Source of the DNA: Bosea sp. 29B
GTDB lineage: Bacteria > Pseudomonadota > Alphaproteobacteria > Rhizobiales > Beijerinckiaceae
DNA length: 64,000 nt
Assembly (NCBI RefSeq): GCF_902506165.1
Contig: NZ_LR733817.1
Location: 3,023,937-3,087,936 of the forward strand
Reading direction: 5' to 3'
Positions 26,362-36,364 of the stretch are shown piece by piece. Both the position numbers and the translations under genes were made by a program. The notes under the pieces were generated by a model. It saw nothing but the letters and a program-made list of their open reading frames with translations. It was not told the DNA's origin and did not search any database. Positions within the stretch are counted from its first letter, which is position 1. Each line of letters begins with the position of its first letter.

Positions 26362-26823
26362 CCACTGCCCCTGCGTTCAAAGTTCATGCTTCTGCGCAAG
26401 CCAAGCATTGATTGGCTAGCGATCAGTTAACGTCGCGACCGGCGCGGTTAACACTGGCGATTTTTTTACCTGATCGCCGGAGATTGCGAGCGGCCAGCGC
26501 GCAATCCGCGAAAAGGAGCACAGTGACCCGCTTGGGTGCTGGACGCCAACGTAGAAGAGCCCTAAAGCCTGACACAGCTGTCTCGTTTCGCGCAATAGTC
26601 TAGCGTCTCATCATAGCACAAGTGACGATTAGGCACGGGGAATCTCGCTATCCATTGAGAGAATCCGGATCTATTTCATCTCACGCGAGCGTTGAGCGAC
26701 GCCGAATGCTCAGTGATGGATAGCTGATCGATTGGCATTGCGCTCTGCTGGTGCTTGCGTGGATTATTTAGCAGCTGGAAGCGCCTGGGATCGGTCGATG
26801 ATTTGTCCTCGCAGGAACGGTAG
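26362..26823. other. Intergenic stretch with candidate operator repeats
   Basis: No gene is evident in these 462 bases, which are less GC-rich than the surroundings. An inverted repeat AGCCAA-N7-TTGGCT lies at 26,399-26,417, about 40-55 bases upstream of the chemoreceptor start. Two GTTAAC palindromes lie at 26,426-26,431 and 26,447-26,452, 21 bases (two turns) apart. These could form the control region of the chemoreceptor gene. Confidence 0.4.
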
Positions 26824-27120
26824 ATGACCGAAATTCGGCCGTATCAGGTGCTCCTCGAAGTCGACCGAGATCGATTCTACACTCGCGTGCGCGAAATCGA
26901 GGCTTGGCTCGCGGACTGGCAGGTAGATGCGGAAATTGGTTCCGTCCTTGTCGATAGTGGGCGGCTTCGGATCAGGTTCGCCGACGAGCGGGCTGCCTAC
27001 GCATTCCGGCGCTGCCATGGCGGCCGGGCGGTGTCACTTGATGAGCTCAAGACCGCCAAGCTGGCCGACGCCGCTGACGAGGACCAATACGACCGCCTTG
27101 CGCGTGAACATCCTGACTGA
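26824..27120 (+). CDS. Small hypothetical protein
   Basis: This is a 98-aa acidic protein with protein-like composition: YQVLLEVDRDRFYTRVREIEAWLADW followed by a beta pair (IGSVLVDSGRLRIRFADERAAYAFRRCHGG) and a charged tail. I do not recognise it; the pattern resembles small alpha/beta proteins encoded singly in rhizobial genomes. No strong ribosome-binding site is visible and it has no operon partner, so coding status is likely rather than certain. Confidence 0.5.
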   Translation: MTEIRPYQVLLEVDRDRFYTRVREIEAWLADWQVDAEIGSVLVDSGRLRIRFADERAAYAFRRCHGGRAVSLDELKTAKLADAADEDQYDRLAREHPD

Positions 27121-27252
27121 GAGGAGGCGTGCACAATGCCAGATTTCGTCAGGGTGGGATCGGGCGCGCCACGCGATTGACTCCGCCGCATCGATAGCTG
27201 CTCAGACGTCCGCTTGTCACGCCTACACACCATAGTCGAGCGAGTTAGATAG

Positions 27253-28203
27253 TCAGGGGCGGGTTCTAAGATCCAGCAGAACAGGCCATAGGGCCCCGGA
27301 GGATTCAGTGTCGCCAACGCCGACGGCTGAATCCAGCAAGGCCAGAACAGCTTGCGCAGCCCGAGGCCAAGCATCAGCCACCACACGACCGCACTCTGCA
27401 AACGCGCGGAACTGCTCGGCCATTGGCATGCGAAGGGCGAACGAAAACTCCGCAGCTGCTTCCATTATCATCTCAAGGGCGGCTGACGAGGAATCCCCGC
27501 CGCGAGGAGTCACGGTGATATCGCGCCAGCGCTCAGCAGCGCGTTTTGCCTCCCGGACCAGGAAGGACTGCATCCCGGCTTCATCTGCGATTTCCGCGCG
27601 CAACCTGGCCTCGATAGAGAGGAGCCGCTGCATCGCGCCACCATTGGGCTCGAAAGCTCCCGTGATGCTCGCATTGTTGAGGAAGTTCCTCACTCGATCG
27701 GCCGTTGGCAGGTTGAGCCGTCGGACATCGAGATGGAACAGTAGCGGCGCCAGAAGGTGAGCGGATTCGGAAGATGCCATCGTGTCCAGCAGGGCGGTGG
27801 CGAGGTCATCATCGCTCCGTTTCCCAAATGGATGCTCCCGGCTCAGCCACATTCCCAATGCGTCTGCTGACAGCGGGTCGGACGCGTTCCATAGCTCCAA
27901 CGGCGCTGGCGGCGCGGGAGCTACAAGATCAAGATGCGGAAACCAGGAAGCAGCGTCCTCCGAAGCGGTTCCGCAAGCCGCGGCCAAGGAGACGATCTGA
28001 TCAGCGGATGCCTTTTCGGCAACCCGACTGCGTAGTGCCTGGCCGATCAGCATCGCAATCAGGCGCTTCTCCGTCAGGCCGATCGTGAGCATCCTGTACC
28101 AATCGGGCGCGGTGGTATGGCTTGTTCGATCGACAAACGGGAAATTCGTCCGCGCGGCGAGCCAGGTTGCAACTTCGCGAAAGTCGTAGCCTGGCGGTGC
28201 CAA
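27253..28203 (-). CDS. Hypothetical protein, probably 5'-truncated
   Basis: This protein of about 316 aa is of unknown family. It is mostly alpha-helical, with the helices interrupted by Pro-rich turns, and has no signal peptide or catalytic motif I can name. The only in-frame start candidate is TTG at 28,203, without a clear ribosome-binding site. The frame stays open upstream to a stop at 28,360 and reads as protein-like sequence (for example LFSIFLALFIGRYHDP and ISFLWSYADLCVL) with no ATG or GTG. This suggests that the true N-terminus was lost by a rearrangement near 28,310-28,360. The base composition is lower in GC than the flanking operons. Confidence 0.55.
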   Translation of the reverse strand: MAPPGYDFREVATWLAARTNFPFVDRTSHTTAPDWYRMLTIGLTEKRLIAMLIGQALRSRVAEKASADQIVSLAAACGTASEDAASWFPHLDLVAPAPPAPLELWNASDPLSADALGMWLSREHPFGKRSDDDLATALLDTMASSESAHLLAPLLFHLDVRRLNLPTADRVRNFLNNASITGAFEPNGGAMQRLLSIEARLRAEIADEAGMQSFLVREAKRAAERWRDITVTPRGGDSSSAALEMIMEAAAEFSFALRMPMAEQFRAFAECGRVVADAWPRAAQAVLALLDSAVGVGDTESSGALWPVLLDLRTRP

Positions 28204-28490
28204 ATTCAGAACGCACAGATCCGCATAGCTCCAGAGGAATGAGATGCGCGTCGTAGGATCATGGTATCGGCCGATGAAGAGCGCTAAGAATATAGAAAAC
28301 AGGTTGCGTGATGTGGCGAAGCGAGTGTGACCTGGGCGTTGCCACCGCGCGACTTTTGGTTAGATCGCCATCTGCTCATGTTTGTGAGACTTATAGGCGC
28401 CGGCGAAGCATCGCACCCAGCACTTGCTTAGCCGCGGTTCGGCCCGATGAGACGGCGCCGCGAAAGGCGAGGAACGACCGGGAGGAGGCC

Positions 28491-29459
28491 ATGCAGCATC
28501 CTGAGCGGCGTCAGCATGCGGACAGGATCCACGTCGCCATCGAGGCAGGCGAGGCGGCGATGTCGGCTCTTGTCGCATCCTGGAAGCGCTCGGCTGCGCT
28601 GCATCGGCTCGACCCGGCCGAGCGCCGGTTGCCGCAGCGGCTCGGAGCCCAAGATCTCGCCCTCGCCCGCGAACGCATCGCGCCCTTGCTGAAAGCAGCT
28701 CACACGACCTTGGATCGGCTCTTCCTCGCTGTCGGTGGCATGGGCTGCTGCGTCCTGCTGGCGGATCGGGACGGCATTCCGGTCGAGCGCCGCGGCGCAC
28801 CCGGTGAGGACGGGACTTTCGAGAACTGGGGACTCTGGACGGGCTGCGTCTGGAGTGAGGATAGCGAAGGCACCAACGGCATCGGCACCTGCCTTGTCGA
28901 GCAGCGGGCGCTAACCATCCACCGCAATCAGCACTTCTTCACCCGCAATACGTTGCTGTCCTGTACGACGGCGCCGATCTACGATCATGAAGGCCAGATC
29001 GCGGGCGCGCTCGATGTCTCCTCCTGCCGCGCCGATCTCGGCGACGACCTGGTCAACCTCGTCGCCGTGGCCGTCGGCGACGCCGCACGCAGGATCGAAG
29101 CCGAAGCCTTCCGCCTCGCCTTTCCGCGGGCCCGCATTATCGTGGCGCCCACGGCAGACTGGACGCCGAACGCCTTGCTGGCGGTTGACAAGGACGATCT
29201 CGTGATCGGCGCAACCCGCGCCGCGCGCCATTCCTATCGCCATCGCGACGGCCTGATCGGCATGCCAGTTCCGAGCGGCGACGACGCGGAAGCCGAGACG
29301 CGATACGATGACGAACTGCGCCATGCCGAGCGTGTCATCGTCGAACGCGCCCTGATGCGTTCCAGGGGCAACGTAACGGCCGCGGCGCGTCAGCTCGGCC
29401 TTTCGCGCGCCACCTTGCATCGCAAGCTCGGCAAATTCGGGCTCGATCGCTCCCACTGA
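28491..29459 (+). CDS. GAF/Fis-type transcriptional regulator (AcoR-like without AAA+ domain)
   Basis: This 322-aa regulator has the N-terminal GAF sensor of AcoR-family activators (about residues 60-210, with GIGTCLVEQRALTIHRNQHF and SCTTAPIYDHEGQIAGALDVSS). After a linker it goes straight to a Fis-type helix-turn-helix (VIVERALMRSRGNVTAAARQLGLSRATLHRKL, about 275-315). The sigma-54-interacting AAA+ domain that normally sits between them is absent: there is no Walker A and no GAFTGA. It therefore cannot drive sigma-54 promoters by the usual mechanism. The start ATG 28491 follows GGGAGGAGG. It precedes the aldehyde/alcohol dehydrogenase genes and probably controls them. Confidence 0.88.
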   Translation: MQHPERRQHADRIHVAIEAGEAAMSALVASWKRSAALHRLDPAERRLPQRLGAQDLALARERIAPLLKAAHTTLDRLFLAVGGMGCCVLLADRDGIPVERRGAPGEDGTFENWGLWTGCVWSEDSEGTNGIGTCLVEQRALTIHRNQHFFTRNTLLSCTTAPIYDHEGQIAGALDVSSCRADLGDDLVNLVAVAVGDAARRIEAEAFRLAFPRARIIVAPTADWTPNALLAVDKDDLVIGATRAARHSYRHRDGLIGMPVPSGDDAEAETRYDDELRHAERVIVERALMRSRGNVTAAARQLGLSRATLHRKLGKFGLDRSH

Positions 29460-29475
29460 ATTATTGCACTGCAAG

Positions 29476-29493
29476 TGTCGCAGCGGTGAGACA
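29476..29493 (+). promoter_or_regulatory. Inverted repeat upstream of aldehyde dehydrogenase
   Basis: TGTCGCA-N4-TGAGACA is an imperfect inverted repeat (six of seven arm positions pair) in the 135-base gap between the regulator gene and the aldehyde dehydrogenase. TGTC/GACA-ended dyads are usual for Fis-type helix-turn-helix domains, so this is the best candidate site for the regulator encoded at 28,491. Confidence 0.45.
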
Positions 29494-29594
29494 GTTGGCC
29501 GAGGCCCGCTTCGCTAGCGGGGCTGACAGCGGCGGGGTTTCGGCGACACTTCCCGGTAGGACGCGGATGTCAGCGTCGCACCAGGGAGGTCACC

Positions 29595-31112
<1,518 letters not shown>

Positions 31113-31265
31113 TCTCCGCCGGGAGGGCAGCCGATCGTGGCGCAGCTTGCGTTGCATCAAGGCTCCCCTCCGTGGCCGCGCTCACCATGCATCGAGGGCC
31201 AGCAACGTCCGGACCCGCTTTTCTGGACGTCCCGGCCCCGTCTCTCAAAACGGAGTTCCAAAGCC

Positions 31266-32297
31266 ATGGCCAGGACGATGAAGGCCGCCGTCGTGCGGAT
31301 GTTCGGCAAGCCGCTGACGATCGACGAGGTGCCGGTGCCCGAACCCGGCCCGGGCATGATCCAGGTCGCGATCAAGGCCTCTGGCGTCTGCCACACCGAT
31401 CTCCACGCCGCCGAGGGCGACTGGCCGGTGAAGCCGAACCCTCCCTTCATCCCCGGCCATGAGGGCGTCGGCTTCGTCTCGGCGGTCGGCGCCGGCGTTA
31501 GGCACGTCAAGGAGGGCGACCGCGTCGGCGTGCCCTGGCTCTACACCGCCTGCGGCCACTGCCGGCATTGTCTCGGCGGCTGGGAGACCTTGTGCGAGAC
31601 CCAGCAGAACACCGGCTATTCCATCAATGGCGGCTTCGCAGAATATGTCGTCGCCGATCCGAACTATGTCGGCCACCTGCCCGACAACATCGCCTTCACC
31701 GAGATCGCCCCGGTGCTCTGTGCCGGCGTCACGGTCTACAAAGGGCTCAAGGTCACCGACACCAAGCCCGGCGACTGGGTCGCGATCTCCGGCATCGGCG
31801 GCCTTGGCCACATGGCGGTGCAATATGCCAGGGCGATGGGCCTCAACGTCGCCGCGGTCGACATTGACGACGCCAAGCTCGATCTGGCGAGGCGGCTGGG
31901 CGCGACCGTCACCGTCAACGCTAGGAATGAAGACCCCCGCACCGTGATCCGCCGCGAGACCGGCGGCGGCGTTCAGGGCGTGCTCGTGACCGCGGTCAGC
32001 CCCAAGGCCTTCGAGCAGGCGATTGGCATGGTTGCCCGCGGCGGCACGATCGCGCTCAACGGCTTGCCGCCGGGCGGCTTCCCGCTCGACATCTTTGGCA
32101 TGGTGTTGAACGGTATAACGGTCCGCGGCTCGATCGTCGGCACAAGGCTCGACCTGCAGGAATCGCTCGACTTCGCCGCCGACGGTAAGGTCAAGGCGAC
32201 CGTAGCGACGGCGAAGCTTGAGGACATCAATGAGGTCTTCGACAGGATGCATAAGGGCCAGATCGAGGGCCGCATCGTGCTCGACCTGGCAGCCTGA
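31266..32297 (+). CDS. adhP: Zinc-dependent alcohol dehydrogenase (AdhP type)
   Basis: This 343-aa medium-chain dehydrogenase interconverts primary alcohols and aldehydes with NAD. Catalytic zinc ligands are in GVCHTDLH and GHEGVG. The structural zinc is held by the four Cys of [15 protein letters not shown] (about residues 97-111). The Rossmann motif is [13 protein letters not shown]. It starts at ATG 31266; an in-frame extension upstream has no matching homology. With the preceding aldehyde dehydrogenase it would take an alcohol through the aldehyde to the acid. Confidence 0.93.
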   Translation: MARTMKAAVVRMFGKPLTIDEVPVPEPGPGMIQVAIKASGVCHTDLHAAEGDWPVKPNPPFIPGHEGVGFVSAVGAGVRHVKEGDRVGVPWLYTACGHCRHCLGGWETLCETQQNTGYSINGGFAEYVVADPNYVGHLPDNIAFTEIAPVLCAGVTVYKGLKVTDTKPGDWVAISGIGGLGHMAVQYARAMGLNVAAVDIDDAKLDLARRLGATVTVNARNEDPRTVIRRETGGGVQGVLVTAVSPKAFEQAIGMVARGGTIALNGLPPGGFPLDIFGMVLNGITVRGSIVGTRLDLQESLDFAADGKVKATVATAKLEDINEVFDRMHKGQIEGRIVLDLAA

Positions 32298-32299
32298 CG

Positions 32300-32671
32300 A
32301 TGACGCGGCAGGCCTCTCCCGAACCGACGGGCGGGACCAGGTCCCTGGTCCGGGCGACGCCTGCCGCCATCGCGCTGCTCGACGAGATCATCGCCGAGCA
32401 CGGCCCGGTGTTGTTTCACCAGTCGGGCGGCTGCTGCGATGGCTCTTCGCCGATGTGCTATGCGCGCGGCGACTTCATCCTTGGCGACCGCGACGTGCTG
32501 CTTGGCACGATCGGCGAAACGCCGTTCTATATCGGTGCCGCCCAATACGAGGCTTGGAAGCACACGGCGCTGACCATAGACGTCGTACCCGGCCGCGGCG
32601 GCATGTTCTCCCTCGACAATGGCCGCGAGCGCCGTTTCCTCGTCCGCTCGGACATCTGCCGGATCGGCTGA
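32300..32671 (+). CDS. DUF779 family protein
   Basis: This 123-aa protein belongs to DUF779, a small family that almost always accompanies AldB/ExaC-type aldehyde dehydrogenases. The conserved Cys/Gly centre is visible (GPVLFHQSGGCCDGSSPMCY), as is the AQYEAWKHT segment. The function is not established; the clustered Cys suggest metal binding or redox activity. It lies 2 bases after adhP, so it is certainly in the same operon. The GGDEF gene converges on it from the other strand. Confidence 0.88.
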   Translation: MTRQASPEPTGGTRSLVRATPAAIALLDEIIAEHGPVLFHQSGGCCDGSSPMCYARGDFILGDRDVLLGTIGETPFYIGAAQYEAWKHTALTIDVVPGRGGMFSLDNGRERRFLVRSDICRIG

Positions 32672-32695
32672 GCAACGCGGGGCTTCACCGAGAAT

Positions 32696-34276
32696 TCAAG
32701 CGGCACGGCTCCAGCGGCCACGCCCGGTTCTCTTGATCTCGTAAAGAGCGTTGTCAGCCTTGCGCATGAGTGCAGTAACGCAATCGGCATCCTGCGGATA
32801 CATTGCGAGACCGATCGACAAACCGACGTGGAGTTGGTGACCGTCGATTTGGAGCGGTTGCGCCATCACCGCCAGCAGCTGCCTAGCTATGGCGGCCGGA
32901 TCGCCAGATCTCTGCCCAGTTTCACACAGGACCGCGAATTCGTCGCCGCCGATACGAGCTAACAGATGCTGTCCGCCCAAGGCAGACTGGAACCGCTCGG
33001 CGACGGAGCAGAGAAGTGCGTCGCCTGCGGCATGTCCATGGGTGTCATTGATCTCTTTGAAATGGTCGAGATCAAGCCAGAGCAGGCCGAGGTCGCCACG
33101 ACGGATGGCGGCTTCTTCGACCGATTTTTGCAGCTCGGCGCGAAACAGCCGGAGGTTTGGCAGACCGGTCAAGGCATCATGGTTTGCCAGATGAGCCATG
33201 CGCTCTCGCGCCGTCTTCTCCGCACGAATATCCCGCACCTCGATCAAATGCAGCGGTGGACCGGAAGAGGGGATGGGCGTCGTGCAAAACGCGACGTCGA
33301 TGCGAATCCCGTCGCCAGTGATCAGGCGCCGCTCGCCTTCAACTGGATCGCCCATTCGATCGTCTGTATCGGAGATCGTCCCAGCGACAAAACTCGCCAG
33401 CGGTCGCCCTTCGATCTCGTCCTGTCGCATGCCTACTAGGCTGCCAAAGGCTTGGTTCGCCGCGACTACCATTTCGCTTTGGCAAAGGACGATGCCGGTC
33501 CTGGCGGCTGCGATCATGCTTCGCATCTGGGCAGCGTCGGCCGCGGCTCGAAGGGCGCGCTTATCGAGGACGACGGTGACCAGGCTGAGCATGACGATCA
33601 TGGACATCACCATGGCAACGAAGAGCCCGAGCAGAACCTCCGACAAATCGCCATTCGCAACGATGCGGCTTGGATCGGTTTTGAGCAAAGCGGCTGCCAT
33701 AGCCGTGAAATGAAGGCTGCAGATCGCAGCGCCGAACAGCGCGGTCGCAGCGTATCGGTGCCACACCGAAGCGGAACGACGTTCGATGACAATCGCAATG
33801 CTGACCAGGAGGGCGCCGGAACTGATGGAGAGTGCAACGAGGACCGGATCCCATTCGAGCGATCCGGCGAAGACGAGCGCCCTCATGCCGGTAAAGTGCA
33901 TGGAGGCAATTGCGAAGCTGAGGACAAGCGCCCCTGCCAAGGCACTAGCAGAGACGGCTGAGAGGAGAAGCGGCATCGCCATGCCGGCGATGAGGACACT
34001 TAACAGGGCCGATGCAAAAGTTAATGTGGTGTCGTAGCCAGTGGCGATAGCCGGAGAGAAGCCGAGCATCGCGACAAAATGCGTGGCCCAGATGCCTCCG
34101 CCCGCAACGCATGCCGCCATAGCCGCCCAGCCATGGCGGGCTCGGCCCTGTTGCATGCGAGCATGGCCAAGGACGACGAAGAGAGCAAATCCGGAGATCA
34201 GCGAGACGAGAATGGCGAAGAGGACAAGCCGCACATCATGATCAGCTCGTATGCAGTCCAGAACGCGGATGAACAT
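32696..34276 (-). CDS. Diguanylate cyclase with MHYT membrane sensor
   Basis: This 526-aa membrane protein probably makes cyclic di-GMP. An N-terminal seven-helix MHYT domain (about 1-230) carries the three typical motifs WATHFVAM, SMHFTGM and SLHFTAM, thought to bind a metal and sense O2, CO or NO. A short PAS-like region follows at about 250-345. The C-terminal GGDEF domain has an intact active site (RIGGDEFAVL). I see no RxxD inhibitory site immediately before it and no EAL domain. I chose ATG 34276 because it has a GAGG ribosome-binding site and begins just before the first helix. Confidence 0.9.
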   Translation of the reverse strand: MFIRVLDCIRADHDVRLVLFAILVSLISGFALFVVLGHARMQQGRARHGWAAMAACVAGGGIWATHFVAMLGFSPAIATGYDTTLTFASALLSVLIAGMAMPLLLSAVSASALAGALVLSFAIASMHFTGMRALVFAGSLEWDPVLVALSISSGALLVSIAIVIERRSASVWHRYAATALFGAAICSLHFTAMAAALLKTDPSRIVANGDLSEVLLGLFVAMVMSMIVMLSLVTVVLDKRALRAAADAAQMRSMIAAARTGIVLCQSEMVVAANQAFGSLVGMRQDEIEGRPLASFVAGTISDTDDRMGDPVEGERRLITGDGIRIDVAFCTTPIPSSGPPLHLIEVRDIRAEKTARERMAHLANHDALTGLPNLRLFRAELQKSVEEAAIRRGDLGLLWLDLDHFKEINDTHGHAAGDALLCSVAERFQSALGGQHLLARIGGDEFAVLCETGQRSGDPAAIARQLLAVMAQPLQIDGHQLHVGLSIGLAMYPQDADCVTALMRKADNALYEIKRTGRGRWSRAA

Positions 34277-34331
34277 GCGCGACCTCGCCTCTCGGGCTCT
34301 CTTTCGGGAGCCGGCGTGTGCCCTCAAGTGG

Positions 34332-34343
34332 TTCAAATTTGAA
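34332..34343 (-). promoter_or_regulatory. Palindrome upstream of the diguanylate cyclase gene
   Basis: TTCAAATTTGAA is a perfect 12-base palindrome 56 bases before the start of the cyclase gene. A second dyad, TAATTCT-N11-AGAATTA, lies at 34,390-34,414 in AT-rich sequence. Either may be an operator for the gene. Confidence 0.35.
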
Positions 34344-34414
34344 GTATGATGATAGACGATATGCCGTTCGATCGCGAGGTGTGCTTGGTTAATTCTCAAT
34401 TAATATAAGAATTA

Positions 34415-35020
34415 CGATGCAATTTTGTTATCGGCAAGAAGATGGCTAATCAGGCGTTTGCCATACAGCAACGAATATTAATCTGTTGTGGATATAGCGA
34501 CGCCACGGCGCGCGCAAATTGGTGCGGCAGCGGAAGAGAACAAGGGCGCGAAGGGGAGCTCGGTCGAGCGTTGGCCATAACACGCGGTGCTTTGTACTGC
34601 CGCGGATAAGGCTTCTCGTTCTGGCTCTGTGGTTGCCTGCCATGGCGGGATTTCTGCGAGGTCAGTTCATTGTCGCTTTCGACCACGGGTGGCCAACCAC
34701 CAGCAGTAGTGGGGACATCGAGCTTGCCGGAGACACTCAAGCTGACGAGCGAGCTGTGCTCGCGATCGGACCGGAGGCAACTTAAGCGAGCGTCAGGGTT
34801 GACACGTTCTCGTCGGAGGGGTCGGCAAGAACCCATCATCTTGCCATCGGGGCGAGCGTCGCCTGCAACCGCATGGGCGTACGCCGACGCCATATCCTAC
34901 CACCCTTACCCTGGCCGCGACTTGTCGTGCCGCCGGATCATCAGGCTCGATCTAACGGGTCCTTCCACCTTTGGCGAATGACCATGCGTTGGTGCCGAAG
35001 CGGCGCAAATTTGTGAGCGT
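34415..35020. other. Gene-poor stretch between the diguanylate cyclase and the FNR box
   Basis: I see no convincing gene here. Several frames of 80-150 codons are open, but they lack ribosome-binding sites and have chance-like compositions. GC content is visibly lower at the left side. The stretch may be the remnant of an insertion. Confidence 0.45.
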
Positions 35021-35034
35021 TTGACCCGGATCAA
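35021..35034 (+). promoter_or_regulatory. FNR/FixK-type box with matching -10 element
   Basis: TTGACCCGGATCAA matches the FNR/FixK consensus TTGAT-N4-ATCAA in all but one base. The hexamer GACAAT at 35,057-35,062 would place a transcription start near 35,069, about 41.5 bases from the box centre, which is the class II geometry. It points to the short ORF at 35,089. Confidence 0.65.
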
Positions 35035-35088
35035 AAAACCTCAGCGAAGACAGCGCGACAATGTCATTTTCAAGCGAGGAGGCATTCC

Positions 35089-35166
35089 GTGGCATACGCG
35101 CTGCCGTTTATCCTGAAAATCCTTTTGCGCATCTCCGCTTTCCTAATGTGGACCAGAGAAGGATGA
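35089..35166 (+). CDS. Possible 25-codon hydrophobic peptide under an FNR-type promoter
   Basis: A GTG start preceded by GCGAGGAGG at ideal spacing opens a frame of 25 codons ending in TGA at 35,164-35,166. The peptide is a single hydrophobic helix with a few charges (LPFILKILLRISAFLMW), like the small membrane subunits attached to respiratory enzymes. The FNR-type box and -10 element lie just upstream. It could be a genuine small protein or the 5' remnant of a larger anaerobic gene cut by rearrangement. No further gene follows on this strand before 37,887. Confidence 0.4.
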   Translation: MAYALPFILKILLRISAFLMWTREG

Positions 35167-35429
35167 TGTTGTTGCCCGCACGGCGCTGCCGAGGTGGCGA
35201 GGAGCATTGCGTCTAAGATTGGGGCCTTTCGGCTCAACTGTCAGAACTCGTTAGACAAGTCTCGTTCTGTGCTCGTTAGAGATGTCACTCGGGCCGGCTT
35301 TCCAGCCAGCTCAAGCAGCGCGGCGGAGCTGGTCAGGGTTGCTCAGCCGCGCTGCGTCGCCACTACAAGCGGCCGACCGGGCAGGGGCTCTCGGCCGCGG
35401 GTGGGTGTGAGATTTGCGAGTATATCCGT

Positions 35430-36284
35430 CTATTGAGCCAATTCTTTGCCAAGGAAATCGCGGAGTTCGGACGTCGCCCGCTTAGTGGCCTCCTCGTCAA
35501 ACTTGCTCCAGTGCCCGTAGATCTGACGTGGCTCCTTGAAGACGGGAAAGTTGAACGAGTGATACACCCCCGGAAACAGGGTGAGCCTCAAATGCTTTCC
35601 GGCATCCCTCTGGGCGATTGCCTCGCAGCGGGCTGCGTGGGTCCAATCGTCCTTATCGCCGATCAGGATGAGCGTCGGGATGGCCAGGCTCTCCGAAACG
35701 ATCTCGCATGGAGGATAGTAGGCCGCCGCCGCCTTGAAGCCGAGATCATCGGGCATTTCGTAGATGCCCCTTCGAGAGTGCATTGCGATCCTAAGCGCTA
35801 CCCCGCCTCCATGCGAATAGCCTACGACCGCAATGCGCGTTGGGTCGACGAAAGGGAGCTTGGCTAGGTAGGCTAACGCACCGAAGGCGTCCTCAACGCG
35901 CGGCGCCATATCGCGCCGTTCGACAACGCACGCGTCTTTCATGCCCCGCGGGGTGAAGCTATCTGGCACCAAAGTCACATAGCCCCAGCTGCGGATCGTC
36001 TCGGCTTCCTGCCGATGCGAGGCGCCCAACCCACCGCAACCATGTAGGACCACCACTGCAGGGTGCCTGCCGGTCCCATCTGGCTTCGTGAGATAGCCTG
36101 GGATCGCAAGCCCCGGAGGATTCTCACCACTTTCTCCGCGAGCCTTGGCTCGCGCTTTTTGAAAATCGCTTAGGCGATAGGTGATCGAGGGGAACTGGAC
36201 GAGTTCCTCAGCATTCACATTTGCCGTTAGCCCAAGAAGCAGCGTCGTTACGATGGCAAGCGTGGCTAGCTTTGGAGACGGCAT
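35430..36284 (-). CDS. Exported dienelactone hydrolase family protein
   Basis: This 284-aa alpha/beta hydrolase has a signal peptide (LATLAIVTTLLLGLTANVNA, cleavage before EELVQ), so it acts in the periplasm. The fold markers are HPAVVVLHGCGGLG (oxyanion region), nucleophile elbow GYSHGGG with Ser, an Asp in LILIGDKDDWT and His in GVYHSFNF. Classical dienelactone hydrolases use Cys as nucleophile; Ser here suggests an esterase-like activity, substrate unknown. ATG 36284 follows GGGAGG. The transposase gene lies immediately upstream on the same strand, so the original promoter may have been replaced. Confidence 0.85.
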   Translation of the reverse strand: MPSPKLATLAIVTTLLLGLTANVNAEELVQFPSITYRLSDFQKARAKARGESGENPPGLAIPGYLTKPDGTGRHPAVVVLHGCGGLGASHRQEAETIRSWGYVTLVPDSFTPRGMKDACVVERRDMAPRVEDAFGALAYLAKLPFVDPTRIAVVGYSHGGGVALRIAMHSRRGIYEMPDDLGFKAAAAYYPPCEIVSESLAIPTLILIGDKDDWTHAARCEAIAQRDAGKHLRLTLFPGVYHSFNFPVFKEPRQIYGHWSKFDEEATKRATSELRDFLGKELAQ

Positions 36285-36364
36285 ATGCGAACCTCCCGGC
36301 GTTGAACTTGTCACGCTAGAAGAGATGCAACAACAGCCACTGATTGTCCGGCGGCTTCGCTTCG

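Noticed and set aside
34450..34893. Open frame of 147 codons on the minus strand
   Set aside because: Arg/Ser/Pro-rich chance-like composition, no ribosome-binding site, and equally long frames overlap it on the plus strand.
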